Source: an uncultured Bilophila sp. (GTDB lineage Bacteria; Desulfobacterota; Desulfovibrionia; Desulfovibrionales; Desulfovibrionaceae). Taken from it: DNA of 64,000 nt. The notes beneath the pieces are model-generated. The model ran no database searches, was not told the DNA's origin, and saw only the letters and a program-made list of their open reading frames with translations. Within the stretch, counting starts at the first letter, position 1. Each line of letters starts with the position of its first letter. The position numbers and the translations under genes are program-made. The stretch lies in assembly GCA_910585945.1 (NCBI GenBank), contig CAJUHZ010000004.1:62001-126000 (forward strand), in the 5' to 3' direction. This document shows, in pieces, positions 6,749-16,600 of this stretch.

Positions 6749-9049
6749 ATGTCCGACGCTTCTTCCAGCCCTGACGCCAATTCCTGTTCTTCTCCCCTCT
6801 CTCCGGCAGCCGACGCGCGCCGCGACAATGCCGACGCCGCTCCGGAAGTTTCGACACATTCCGCCCGGCCGGATGATCCTGCCCGCGATCACGTCCCGAA
6901 CGGCATGGATGAAGAAAGCCGGCAGGAGCCGAACACCCCGGACGCAAGGAATGCCCCGGACGCGACGAATGTTCAGGACGCCGACGCATCCACAGTCACT
7001 GCCCCATATGCGCAAGACGCACAGGAAACGCCGTCCGCGCCCCTTCCGAACAAAGCGGGTGAACTGCCGAATGAAACAGGTGAAGCGGACAAGACGGCCA
7101 AGGCGGAGCCGAACGCCGTTTCCGAAGCAGTGCGCACGCCAAGCTTTGGTCAACGCTGTTTCAGCGCCTTCGCTGCAGGAGCGCCAGTTTTTCTTGTGCT
7201 GGTATGGCTGATCCAGTCCATTCCCGGCCTGGTCGCCAGACAGACGCACGGGCTGTACTCTCTGGCCGAACATGTTCGAGAAAGCGTGGGGAGCCTTGAC
7301 GGAGCCACTACGGCGGGCGAGGCCGGAACCGGAGGCTTTTTTTCCTCCGTCCAGCCGGTGTACGATCTTTTTCTGAACGGCCTTGCTCGAAGCGGTCTGA
7401 TGGAAGCTCTGAGCAATCTTGCTTCCGCTTCCGACGGGCTTTTCACCCTGGCGACGGGGACCGGAGGGCTGACCGCGACAGGGGCCGCCCTGGCAACGCT
7501 TCTCCTGTTGCTGGCCACATGGGTGCTGGCCCTGGCCGCCGGCTACGGGAAGCGCGGAGCGCTGGCCGCGGCGTGCGCCCTGTTCGTCATGCTGGCGCTT
7601 GCCGGCCTGCCGTCATCCGCGGGAGAAAGCCTCCTGACGGCGACGATTGTCACCACAGCCATGATCTGCCTGTACAGCGGCTGGATACGCCCCTTCGCGC
7701 CGTTCCGGCTTGGCGCGGGGTTTGCGCTCACGGCCCTGGCCGCCCTTTCGGCCGGCATCACCGGGCTTGTTCTCCCGTTGCTCGCCAGTCTGCTCTTTCT
7801 CGCATGGCGCGGGAGCTTCCGTCGGGCAGGCGCGCTTGACGGCGCGCTGGGATTCGGCCTTCTCCTTGTTCTCCTCCTCGGACGCGCAGCCTTCCTCGCC
7901 CTGTGGGGAAACGAAGACGGTGGGATGAACGGAAGAGAAGAGCTTCTCCTGTTCATCGACAGCGCGTTTTTGAGACCTCTTTCCCTTGCCTGGGAAGCCC
8001 GGGGCGGCGACTGGTGGCGCGTCTTTCCGCCCCTGCTGGCGCTGTGTCTGCCCTTTGTGCTGCTGCTCCCCTTCCTGAAATGGGAAAAAATCGGCGGCGT
8101 GCTCGCGGCCTTTGTGAAAAACCGCAGGGATTGCCCCGGCCACGGCTGGATCTGGACGTTCCTCGCAAGCGCGCTGCTTCTCTTTTGCCTGCTTGGCGTG
8201 GACGCGCCGGCCGTACTGCCGACAGTGCTGGTTCCGCTGGCGGTGCTGATCGGGCAGGCTGTTCTGTCTCTCACGCCGGGCCGCAGTCGCGCTTTTTATC
8301 TGGCGCTGGCTCTGCTGCTGCTTGCGGGGGGAATCTATCTCGGCGTCGGCGGGGTGTACACGCTGATCGCCGGGGCTGTCGACCCGCTCTTCGCGCCGCT
8401 TTACCCTGTTGCCGCGCCGGATGGGGCCATGCAATGGGGAGTGCTGATCCAAGCCGGCCTGTGCCTGATCTTCGCCTTGTTACTGTGCAGGAGCGCCGGA
8501 CGCGGCTTCCCTGGCGGCAGTCTGTTGACGCTGACACTGTTCGCGGCCTGCATCGCCCTGCCTCTGGCCTGGCGTCCCACTACGCCTGTTGTTGCGCCTG
8601 CCGTCTCGCCCTCTGTCCCGCCGGCTGCGGAGCCTACTCCGTCCGACATGCGGGCAACGCCGGAACCTTCGGCCCCCAAACAGGAGATTGCACCGGCCGA
8701 AACAGCGCCCGCCGAACGTACGGAACCGACACAGGCAGCGCCAGTGCAGACGGAACCGACGCAAGCGATTCCAGTTCCGGAAGAAACTCAGCACGATCCG
8801 GTTGTGGGAACAGCTCCTTCGGCGCTTCCCGCACCCGATCCGAAAGAAAACGCCGAACCCGCGCCGACGGAAGAAGCCGCCCCTCGGCAGCAGCAAGACA
8901 TTCCGCAAAGCCTGCCGGCAGACGAATCCGCTCCTTCTTCCGAACCGCAAACCCGCCTGCCGGAGGAAGCTCCGGAACCATCGGCCGACGCGGTTCAGGG
9001 CACGACGCCGTCGCTCTCACCTTCACCCGATGCGGAGCGCCAGGAATGA
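6749..9049 (+). CDS. polytopic membrane protein with disordered ends, first gene of the srf block
   Basis: A 766-residue protein that I do not recognise. Residues 1-140 are low-complexity, rich in Asp, Ala, Pro and Asn. The middle (about 144-620) holds roughly ten hydrophobic helices, the first being AAGAPVFLVLVWLIQSIPG and later ones very Leu/Ala-rich. The last 150 residues are Pro/Glu/Thr/Ala-rich with repeated EPTQA and PAPxE phrases, as in proline-rich periplasm-spanning or tether regions. GAGGCAGCC precedes the ATG. The stop overlaps the next start (ATGA at 9046-9049), tying it to the nucleotidyltransferase. Same-strand packing with srfA-srfC suggests it is the inner-membrane anchor of that system; this is inference from position. 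Confidence 0.75.
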   Translation: MSDASSSPDANSCSSPLSPAADARRDNADAAPEVSTHSARPDDPARDHVPNGMDEESRQEPNTPDARNAPDATNVQDADASTVTAPYAQDAQETPSAPLPNKAGELPNETGEADKTAKAEPNAVSEAVRTPSFGQRCFSAFAAGAPVFLVLVWLIQSIPGLVARQTHGLYSLAEHVRESVGSLDGATTAGEAGTGGFFSSVQPVYDLFLNGLARSGLMEALSNLASASDGLFTLATGTGGLTATGAALATLLLLLATWVLALAAGYGKRGALAAACALFVMLALAGLPSSAGESLLTATIVTTAMICLYSGWIRPFAPFRLGAGFALTALAALSAGITGLVLPLLASLLFLAWRGSFRRAGALDGALGFGLLLVLLLGRAAFLALWGNEDGGMNGREELLLFIDSAFLRPLSLAWEARGGDWWRVFPPLLALCLPFVLLLPFLKWEKIGGVLAAFVKNRRDCPGHGWIWTFLASALLLFCLLGVDAPAVLPTVLVPLAVLIGQAVLSLTPGRSRAFYLALALLLLAGGIYLGVGGVYTLIAGAVDPLFAPLYPVAAPDGAMQWGVLIQAGLCLIFALLLCRSAGRGFPGGSLLTLTLFAACIALPLAWRPTTPVVAPAVSPSVPPAAEPTPSDMRATPEPSAPKQEIAPAETAPAERTEPTQAAPVQTEPTQAIPVPEETQHDPVVGTAPSALPAPDPKENAEPAPTEEAAPRQQQDIPQSLPADESAPSSEPQTRLPEEAPEPSADAVQGTTPSLSPSPDAERQE

Positions 9050-9747
9050 TAGAGCCAGTCTCATGGATGCCCCAGGCGGTGCGCGTCCTCCGCGAACGCT
9101 TTGGCGCACGGCTTCTTTTTGTCGGCCTGCAGGGCAGTTACCGACGCGGCGAGGCTACGGAAGAAAGCGATATCGATATCCTGACCGTCCTGGACACGCT
9201 GGATCTTGCCGATCTGGCCGCGTACCGGGACTTGTTGCGCACGCTGCCCGAAGGAGAAAAGGCCGCCGGCTTCACCTGCGGCCAGCGTCAATTGCTCTCC
9301 TGGCCGGCATTCGAGTTGTTCCAGTTCTCGCAGGATACCGACGCATGGTACGGCGATCTCGCCCCCCTGCTCCCCGTCATACGGCGCGAAGATACAGTGA
9401 CCGGTGCTCTCGCAAACGTATCCGGCCTGTATCATCAAGCGGCCCACACCTTTCTTGCCGGCGATCCGGCAAGGCGTGCGGCCGAACTGAAAGGGTTGCA
9501 CAAAGGGCTGTTCTTTGCCATGCAGATAACGGAATATATCCGGCATGGCGTCTATGCCCGGTCCAGGCGCGAGCTTCTTTCGCTCCTTTCCGAAACCGAG
9601 GCCGACTTGCTGCGCCAGGGCATGGATGCCGCGCCCGCCGAAGCGCGCACGCGCAACGACGCGGACATGCAGTTTCAAGCCCTGTTGCAGTGGTGCGGCG
9701 ACGCGATGGTCGAACTCGCGCGCGCCAAACAGACAGCATCCCGCTGA
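9046..9747 (+). CDS. nucleotidyltransferase-fold protein (Pol beta/MNT superfamily)
   Basis: A 233-residue cytoplasmic protein with the Pol beta nucleotidyltransferase signature: GS at 30-31 and, after the family spacing, the metal-binding DID at 42-44 (within GLQGSYRRGEATEESDIDIL). The rest is helical, including a QITEYIRHGVYARSRRELLSLL stretch, comparable in layout to aminoglycoside adenylyltransferases and HEPN-like companions. It could transfer a nucleotide to a protein, small molecule or RNA; the substrate is unknown. Translation is coupled to the membrane protein upstream by an ATGA overlap, so it is probably part of the srf block. A free-standing toxin-antitoxin role is less likely because no separate HEPN gene is present. 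Confidence 0.75.
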   Translation: MIEPVSWMPQAVRVLRERFGARLLFVGLQGSYRRGEATEESDIDILTVLDTLDLADLAAYRDLLRTLPEGEKAAGFTCGQRQLLSWPAFELFQFSQDTDAWYGDLAPLLPVIRREDTVTGALANVSGLYHQAAHTFLAGDPARRAAELKGLHKGLFFAMQITEYIRHGVYARSRRELLSLLSETEADLLRQGMDAAPAEARTRNDADMQFQALLQWCGDAMVELARAKQTASR

Positions 9748-10038
9748 ACTGGCAGTGTATTCGGAGTTGCCGGTACAGAATCCGCGGGCAGCAATTGAGA
9801 TCGCATATGGGTCATGCCGGGGTCAGTCTTCATTGGGGTCATGGTGCATACGCCGTCCGCCAGAAACCGGCATTTTCCGGCCGACAAGGGCGGGCGCTGA
9901 ACATGCCGCGCTACCCATAGTTTGCCTGCAACGCCGCCGGACACCCAAAGACGGCGTTGCGGCAGACGCAGCAAGAGAAGTCATTAAGGATCTGTGGTGA
10001 AGACCACACGGTATAACCAGAAACAAGCGGAGCGGCGG
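9748..10038. other. 291-nt spacer holding a copy of the dispersed repeat
   Basis: No gene is supported here. Bases 9838-9965 are a diverged copy of the inverted-repeat element of 36788-36943. The far end carries an AAGGA ribosome-like site at 9985-9989 in front of a GTG (9994) that could be an alternative start of the lipoprotein gene. Confidence 0.6.
9838..9965 (+). repeat. dispersed repeat copy 2
   Basis: Aligns along most of its length with the reverse complement of 36788-36943. Shared blocks are CGCCGTCCGC (9851-9860), CATTTTCCGGCCG-CAAGGG (9871-9890, one base changed) and GTTTGCC-GCAACGCCGC (9920-9938), in the same order and similar spacing. CAACGCCG (9929-9936) and CGGCGTTG (9952-9959) form a perfect 8-bp stem. 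The terminal CAGCCCTCATGAAA repeat is eroded to a TCATG remnant, so this is an older copy. It interrupts the otherwise tight srf block. Confidence 0.65.
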
Positions 10039-10905
10039 ATGCGTCCCTTCCTGCGAAAACGACTTTCGACAGCAATCTGCCTTGGGATGTGTGCGGCCCT
10101 GCTCGGTTGCGCCACCGGGCGGTACGGCGATCAAATCACTCGCGTCAACTACTACCCTGCCTGTTATGCGCCGCTGCACGAGCTGCGTCAGGCGGACAAA
10201 TCCTTCAACAGGACAATAGCCGTTTCAAGCTCTCTCGGGGCGATCGCGGGCGCGGTGATCGGCCTGCTTGCCAGCGACGGAAAACCCCAGGGCGCGCTTG
10301 TGGGCGCGGCCGCCGGCGGGGCGCTGGGAGCCGGAGTCGGTTACGCCAAGGCGAAACAGGATCGCATTGCGGACGACAATCAACGCATGGCGAGCTATCT
10401 CAGAGACATACAGGGCGACATTTCCGGGCTGGATCGGGCTTCCGCCGCCGCACGCGCGGCCCGTGACTGCTATAACCGGGAATTTGTCTCCGCCCTCGCG
10501 GCGTACAAGGCGGGCGTCATGAGCCGGGCGGAATTGCAGAGCCGCTATGAGGAAATCCGCGACGGCTGCACCGAAGCTTCCGCCATTCTGGGGACGATTC
10601 TTGATTCGGCCGCGGACAGGGAGCGGGAATACCGCGAGGCCATTGCGCAGGAAAGCCAGAGGACAAACGGCAGGCAATCGACTGCCGGCCGCGCTTCCGC
10701 AACCCCTGGTCAGAAAAAGACCGCCGCGCCGCGTGCGACGGCCCCCAAAACAGGCTCGTCCCGAAGCAGTGCGGCTTCTCTCGACAGGGTGACCCGTTCG
10801 GCGGATCAACTCAATCGCTCAAGGCGGACTGTGGAAGACGAACGGGAAACACTGAAAAAAATGCAGGAAGAAATGGACGGCGAACTGGCCGCGATCATGG
10901 CCTGA
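10039..10905 (+). CDS. glycine-zipper lipoprotein
   Basis: A 288-residue lipoprotein. The signal peptide MRPFLRKRLSTAICLGMCAA ends in the lipobox LLGC, with the acylated Cys at 24. Residues 67-101 form a glycine zipper (GAIAGAVIG, GALVGAAAGGALGAGVGY), a membrane-packing hairpin common in outer-membrane lipoproteins. The rest is helical and charged, with a Lys/Ala/Ser-rich linker around 220-250 and a coiled-coil end (RRTVEDERETLKKMQEE). ATG 10039 gives a textbook signal peptide and has GGAG upstream; a GTG at 9994 with AAGGA is an alternative, adding 15 residues. It probably sits in the outer or inner membrane facing the periplasm and could form an oligomeric membrane component of the srf system. 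Confidence 0.75.
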   Translation: MRPFLRKRLSTAICLGMCAALLGCATGRYGDQITRVNYYPACYAPLHELRQADKSFNRTIAVSSSLGAIAGAVIGLLASDGKPQGALVGAAAGGALGAGVGYAKAKQDRIADDNQRMASYLRDIQGDISGLDRASAAARAARDCYNREFVSALAAYKAGVMSRAELQSRYEEIRDGCTEASAILGTILDSAADREREYREAIAQESQRTNGRQSTAGRASATPGQKKTAAPRATAPKTGSSRSSAASLDRVTRSADQLNRSRRTVEDERETLKKMQEEMDGELAAIMA

Positions 10906-10945
10906 ACGCATCATCATCCAGGGCACTGTTTCAAGGAACGCTTTG

Positions 10946-11305
10946 ATGAAGAAAACTTCGCGGCGCGGCGTTGCGACGGCATGGATGCTGGTTTTGCTCC
11001 TGGCGCTGTGCGTCGGCGCGGCCGTCTGGGGCGTTGAACGAAAATGGCGCGCCCAAACAGAACGCCGACAGGAAGAGATCGCCAGACTGCGGAAGGAAAC
11101 GGCGCGTCTTTCCGCACTTCGCGACAATTTGCAGCGGCTTATGGACGTCGCGCCCTGCGCCATTCCGGACGAAGTGGACGGTTTGCCCCTGTCATCGGCG
11201 CTTCCCGCTCCCCGCGCCGATCAGACGGAACCGCACGGAGCATCGCAAGCGGGCGGAGACGCCCCCGCCGGCACGCAGGAAAACCCTCCGGCGACACGCA
11301 TCTGA
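10946..11305 (+). CDS. small single-pass membrane protein with coiled coil
   Basis: A 119-residue protein: basic N-terminus, one transmembrane helix (about 11-30), a charged coiled coil (34-66, RQEEIARLRKETARLSALRD) and a Pro/Ala-rich tail. This bitopic layout resembles divisome or secretion-system adaptor proteins, but no family is recognised. AAGGAA lies 9 bases before the ATG. It sits 20 bases before srfA on the same strand. SrfA also has a TM followed by a coiled coil, so the two could pair in the membrane. Confidence 0.65.
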   Translation: MKKTSRRGVATAWMLVLLLALCVGAAVWGVERKWRAQTERRQEEIARLRKETARLSALRDNLQRLMDVAPCAIPDEVDGLPLSSALPAPRADQTEPHGASQAGGDAPAGTQENPPATRI

Positions 11306-11324
11306 CCCCTGCCCCGCAACAGCC

Positions 11325-12506
11325 ATGAACGGAACACTGATCACAACCACGCCGCGCGGCGACATGCACCCTCTGGCAGTGCAGGGCATCCTTGCCCTTG
11401 ATCGCCATGCCCAGCTCACCGCCCTTTTGCGTTCGCGCCTCGGGGAAAGATACGCTCTGCTGTTCGCCGAGCCTGTTTTTGACCCGGACCGCGGCGTGGT
11501 GGACTGGTACACGCCGGCAAACGCCCGTCCCGTACACCTGGCGTCGCTTGACGACGCTACACGCGACGCCGTGCGCGAACGCCTTGGCGACATGGCCGGG
11601 GAAATCCGCGCGCTTGCTGAAAACCTCGGGAACGAAACGGAAAAGGGGCATGGCATTGCCGGCGAAATTCTGGCCGCCGCCCTGTCCTTCCCGAATGAAG
11701 ACGCCCTGTATCTTGTCGGGGAACAGCCTGTGGCGATCCTTTGGGGATGCGGACCAGCCACCCCGGGCGTGGAGCCGGGAGACCTTTCCCGTCTGGCTCG
11801 CCTGCCCCGCCGGACACAGATCCCCACCACACCGGGAACACGAGGAGAGCCGGGCCAGACGCCCGCTCCCGTCGTATCCAAGGAACGCGGCGGCCTCCTC
11901 CCCTGGCTCGCCGCTCTGGCTCTCCTGCTGCTTTTGCTGGCGCTTGCGTACGCCCTGTGGTTTACGGATGAAGTCCCTTCCCTGTACCCGCGCATGAAAA
12001 ACCTGAATGCGGAGCAGGAACGGGAGACCGGCCTCCAGGCCGAACTCTCGGACGAGATCGCCGCACTCCGCCGCAAGGTTGCGAAACGCAAGGCCCTGTG
12101 CGTCAAAAGCGAAAAAAAACGTGCGGAGCAGACCCTCAGCCTGCCGGAACAACCGCAGGCCCAGCCCGACATGGGCTTTCTGGCCGGAACCTGGGTCTGC
12201 GACACAGGTCTTGCCGATTCGTCCGGCGTGCCTGTAGTCGTTGTATACGCCTTCAACGGACAGGGCGAGGGCGTCGTCAGCATCACCGGCGCAACAGGCG
12301 TCGGACCTTGCCGGGGCAAGGCCACAAGCACACTGGATGTAAACGGCGTGTTGACCATTGAAACCGCGCCCTCCATCGCCTGCCCTGGCGGACAATCCTT
12401 TCGGGGGCAGTCTGTGGAATGCCGGCGGATCGGCGCGGACACGCAATGCCGGGGCCGCAACGCCGGCAGCGAAACCACCTGGGAAGCCGTTTTCATCAAA
12501 CAGTAA
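11325..12506 (+). CDS. srfA: SrfA-like protein
   Basis: A 393-residue protein resembling the SrfA family named in Salmonella: the blocks DWYTP (60-64) and ALYLVGEQPVAILWG (127-141) recall family-typical motifs, and the gene lies just upstream of srfB and srfC. Layout: cytoplasmic N-terminal domain (1-145), Pro/Arg linker, one Leu-rich TM helix (191-213), coiled coil (226-262), and a C-terminal Cys-containing domain (284-393) that would be periplasmic. That last domain recurs in the next gene, with four aligned Cys and an NGVL motif. The start is the first ATG after the upstream stop; there is no strong ribosome site, suggesting coupling. Family call from memory of motifs plus context; moderate certainty. 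Confidence 0.7.
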   Translation: MNGTLITTTPRGDMHPLAVQGILALDRHAQLTALLRSRLGERYALLFAEPVFDPDRGVVDWYTPANARPVHLASLDDATRDAVRERLGDMAGEIRALAENLGNETEKGHGIAGEILAAALSFPNEDALYLVGEQPVAILWGCGPATPGVEPGDLSRLARLPRRTQIPTTPGTRGEPGQTPAPVVSKERGGLLPWLAALALLLLLLALAYALWFTDEVPSLYPRMKNLNAEQERETGLQAELSDEIAALRRKVAKRKALCVKSEKKRAEQTLSLPEQPQAQPDMGFLAGTWVCDTGLADSSGVPVVVVYAFNGQGEGVVSITGATGVGPCRGKATSTLDVNGVLTIETAPSIACPGGQSFRGQSVECRRIGADTQCRGRNAGSETTWEAVFIKQ

Positions 12507-12592
12507 CCCGTGCTTCGCCATGAACGACGGCCACCCGGATATGCAAGGATATGAAGGGACACGCCCGGACACAAACAATGCGGACAGGCTTT

Positions 12593-13672
12593 ATGATCAA
12601 CCGTTCTTTCTTCAACGCCGCGCTCTTCCTGACGCTTCTGTCCCCCATTCCATACGGTGAAGTTCTGGCCGCGGAGTCCTTGGAACTGCGCAATCTTCCG
12701 ACAACGCGCCCCTCTCCCGCGGACGAACCCCTTGGCCGCTCCGACAGTCCGGTTGTCCATCCCGCCCTTCCTGTACCCACCGCCCCCTCTGGCGGAACCG
12801 TGACCGTGCCCTCTTCATCCCGGACAGCCCCGCCGCCGCTTCCCTCCGTGCCTGTGCCGCAGGAACGGATCATCATCCTTGAAGACGCGCCCCGTTCGCC
12901 CCTTCCTCCAAACAAAACGGATGAAGTCGGTACAACCGGCTCCGCCCCGGCTGCTCCGGAGGTAGTCGTACCTCTGGTCAGGGAAACACCCCGGCAGGAG
13001 ACGCCCCCGTCAAAACCCGATCCGATCCCTGAACAGATCCAGGGCAAGAACACGCCGGAACCCGCGCCGGCAGCTTCCCCAGCCGCGCAAACGCCGGTGA
13101 CGCTGGAACAGTTTCTGGTGAAGACCCCAGAAAAGCAGATCCCTCAAAAAGAAAACGCCGTGCCGAAGCCTGCCGAAAAAAAACAGGAGGCGCGGCAGAA
13201 AGACGCCGCCCCGGCGCACGCCGAAGCAAAGGATACAAAAACGCCCGCGCCGAAAGAAGCCAAAAAGGAAACGCCTCCCGCGAAAGGCCAGCCCCTGCGC
13301 ATCCCCGAAGGGGCCAGGGAAAAGGGAGACGTGAGCTTTCTCAACGGCTGCTGGGTCGGCGTACGGCCGGAATACCATACCAAGCGCATGGTCAGGGAAA
13401 AATTCTGCTTTGATGAAAACGGCGTGGGCAAGCGCTTTCTTTCCGATCCTGCCTACGCCGGAGAATGCGTGGGAGCGACGCGCGCCCTGCTCAACCGCAA
13501 CGGCGTGCTGCACATGCGCTCGGATCGCATGTACTGCACGAACATCAAGGATCTGTGGGGCGCTGCCGAAATGACCTGCCAGGGCGAAGGCGATCAGACC
13601 CCCTGCACCTGGATCTTTCGGGACGCCGGCGGCGGGAGACAGTCATACAAAATCCGTTTTGTACGAGAATAA
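12593..13672 (+). CDS. secreted protein sharing the SrfA C-terminal domain
   Basis: A 359-residue protein. A signal peptide (MINRSFFNAALFLTLLSPIP, cleavage likely after VLA) is followed by a long disordered stretch (about 30-240) rich in Pro, Glu, Lys and Thr. A compact C-terminal domain (about 247-359) begins VSFLNGCWVG. It matches the end of SrfA: FL-G-WV, then G-C-G, NGVL, and three further Cys in the same order. The two may therefore be partners or competitors for one binding site in the periplasm. ATG 12593 is chosen because it gives a clean signal peptide with an AGG-type site; in-frame ATGs at 12551 and 12578 are alternatives. Confidence 0.7.
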   Translation: MINRSFFNAALFLTLLSPIPYGEVLAAESLELRNLPTTRPSPADEPLGRSDSPVVHPALPVPTAPSGGTVTVPSSSRTAPPPLPSVPVPQERIIILEDAPRSPLPPNKTDEVGTTGSAPAAPEVVVPLVRETPRQETPPSKPDPIPEQIQGKNTPEPAPAASPAAQTPVTLEQFLVKTPEKQIPQKENAVPKPAEKKQEARQKDAAPAHAEAKDTKTPAPKEAKKETPPAKGQPLRIPEGAREKGDVSFLNGCWVGVRPEYHTKRMVREKFCFDENGVGKRFLSDPAYAGECVGATRALLNRNGVLHMRSDRMYCTNIKDLWGAAEMTCQGEGDQTPCTWIFRDAGGGRQSYKIRFVRE

Positions 13673-13693
13673 CCTTATTCCGGGAGAATCGTC

Positions 13694-16600
13694 ATGCGCA
13701 CCCTGCCGGCGTATAAAAATCCGGTCAGCCTCATTCCCGGCGGCTGCCCGCAATTTCTTGACTTCCGGCTGGAAAAGGCGGCCATTGGCCGGATTCGCCG
13801 CTATTTTCGCGAAGATCGCGCGGAGTCGGGCGCACGGGCTGTCCTGCGCTGCCTTGCCCCGACGGAAGACGGGCGCTTTCTGGACATGGTCAGCGGCGAG
13901 GCCGGCGACTACGATTACGAACTTGACGCCCGCCGCATTCTCGACGACTGGCTGGATCTCTGGCTTCCCCTGCCCGTGCCGCGCCTGCGCGGCCAGAAAT
14001 GGCCGGACGGCGGAGAACGCTTTGAATACGGCCCCTCCAACTGGGCGCGCGGCCGTCTGATGCCCGCGGACGATGATCCGGAAGCCCTGCACCTGACTCT
14101 GGTCTTTGACATGACAGTGGAAGATCCGCCCGTTGACAACGCGGAAAACGACGCGCCGGATCTCCCCGTTGTTGCGGCGCTCACGCCAGAGGCCGTGGCC
14201 GCCCACGCGACATTCCGGCTGGCCGCCCATGTCCGCGACAATGCCTGGTTCCTCAACCTCGCCTGGGTGGATGAATGGCTGGCCGCGCTCTGGGAAAAAC
14301 GCGCCGGCAAACGACGCCGCGACGACGGCCGGGAACTTGAGTACCTCGCCTCGTACCTGACCCTGCTTGACGTGCTCCGCCTCGCCACGGGCGACATTAC
14401 CATGCGCGTGGTCAACCCCGCGCGCGACAATCCCGTGGATGTGGATCTCGTGCTTGATATCGGCAATTCGCGCACAACCGGCATTCTGGTTGAAACGCTC
14501 CCGCAGCGCGTCACCAACCTGAACGACAGCTACCTGCTCCAATTGCGCGATCTTGACCAGCCCCAGAAGATCCACACCGAACCTTTTGAAACGCGTGTGG
14601 AATTCGCGGAAGCCTCCTTCGGCAACGAGGCACTCAGCCGGCGATCCGGCCGGCGCACGCCCGCCTTTGCCTGGCCCTCGGCCGCGCGCGTCGGGCCGGA
14701 GGCGGTCCGGCTTTCCGCCCTGGCCGTCAACGCCGAAGGCACGACAGGCATGTCCAGCCCCAAACGCTACCTGTGGGACGAGCGCCCCTGGCGGCAAAGC
14801 TGGCGTTCAAACACGGGGGGCGGGCCGGAGCCTCTGGTCACGCACGGGCCGCTTGCCCGGCGCGTCAACGAGGAAGGAACGCCCCTCTCCTGCCTTGATC
14901 TGCCCGAAGCGCGGCGCAACCCGAACCTGCGCGCGCAAAGCCGGGAAGCGGCCTTCGAATCGCTGTTCACCCGCAGTTCGCTGATGCTGTTCATGATGGC
15001 GGAAATTCTGCTCCAGGCGCTCACCACCATCAATTCTCCCGGCCAGCGTTGCCGCATGGAACTCCCGGACGTGCCGCGCCGCCTGCGCCGTGTGGTCTTC
15101 ACTGTCCCGCCGGGCATGCCTGTGGCCGAGCAACGCATCTACCGCCGCTGGGTGAACTTCGCGGCGCGCGTGCTCTGGGACGCCCTCGGCTGGAGCGACG
15201 CCTGGCAGGACGGCCACGGCCCCAGGGCCGATTACCGCGCCAATCCGCAAATCCGCTGCAATTGGGACGAGGCGACATGCACCCAGCTCGTCTACCTGTA
15301 CAATGAACTGACCCGCAAATTTCAGGGCGACGCCTACCACCTTTTCCGTCTCATGGGGCGCCAGCGCGACGACAGCGGCAAACCCTCCCTGCGCGTGGCC
15401 ACCATTGATATCGGCGGCGGCACCACGGACCTGAGCATCACCACCTTCTTCCTTGACAATGAGGAAGGCGCAAGCGCGCGCATCCGCCCCCGCCAGGAAT
15501 TTCGCGACGGCTTCACCATTGCCGGCGACGATATCGTGAAGGAAGTCATCAACAGCCATATCCTGCCCGCGCTGGGCGAAGCCGTCGCCGGCGCGGACAC
15601 AAGCGCGAAAAACCGGCTCCTCGGTCAATTGTGCGGCCGGGAACTCATGGAAAACTCGCAGTTGAAGCGCAACCGCCGCGCCCAGTTCGTGCGGCAGGCG
15701 GCCGTGCCCGCGGCGCTCGGCCTGCTTGAAGTCTACGAGCGCACGGATCTGACCGCCGGCCCCGGGGAAGTCGCCTGCCGCATGCGCGATTTTTTCCTGC
15801 CCCCGACAGGAGAAAATGAAGAAGCGCCCGCCGGCCCCGTCCCGCATTCCCGATCCGGAAACGCTGCCGAAAGCGGGCCGAACAAGGAACCCGAAGGGGA
15901 ATCCAGCGGCACGCCGGACACTGGATCCGGAGCGACAGCCGCCCTTCCCCTTTCCCTGTCCCGTCGCCCCCACCCCGGGCGAAACGCCGTGGCCCACGCC
16001 GAGGAAACAGCGCGCGAGATTGTCCCGGGATCGGACTTCCGTTTGATGGACATGCCCATCCGGATCAGCCCCCGACTTGTCGACGCCACCGTGCGCGACG
16101 TGCTGCACGATGTGCTGTCCGATCTGTGCGAAGTGGTCCAGGCCTACGACTGCGACGTGCTCCTGCTCACCGGCCGGCCGAGCCGGTGGCCGGGCGTCCT
16201 CTCTTCGGTGCTGGCGGCCTCGCCCCTGCCGCCCTCGCGCATCGTGCCCATGAGCGCTTTCAAGGTTGGCAGTTGGTATCCTTTCTCCGACAGCCTCGGC
16301 AATATCACGGACCCGAAAACAACCGTGGTTGTCGGCGCGATCCTGTGCGCGCTGGCGGAAGCCCGGCTGGAGGGCTTTTCATTTGACGCAGGCAGCCTGA
16401 CGCCCCGCTCCACGGCCTGCTTTATCGGTGAAATGGATATCGCCGGCCAGATCAGGACAAACTCCGTCTGGTTCCATGTGGATGTGGACGACACAGGCAG
16501 ACAGGAGCTTGTCAAGCGCGATGTCCAGCTCAACGGCCCCATCGCTGTCGGCTTCCGGCAACTGGAAGCGGAACGCTGGCCCACAAGCCGCTTCTACTAT

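Noticed and set aside
7903..9045. Upstream extension of the nucleotidyltransferase frame (614 codons in all)
   Set aside because: Runs out of frame through the membrane-protein gene; translation is Arg/Gly/Ala noise. The ATGA overlap at 9046 is the real start.
9046..9747. MNT/HEPN toxin-antitoxin module
   Set aside because: Only the nucleotidyltransferase is present, with no separate HEPN gene; it is coupled to a membrane protein of the srf block instead.
10971..11324. Upstream extension of the srfA frame
   Set aside because: Overlaps the small TM protein out of frame and has no family-like residues.
11139..12760. Two minus-strand frames of about 480 and 520 codons
   Set aside because: Antisense to srfA and neighbours; Arg/Ser/Pro-rich, no start site or motif. 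Typical high-GC shadows.
14807..16108. 433-codon minus-strand frame
   Set aside because: Shadow of srfB, whose nucleotide motifs are intact on the plus strand.
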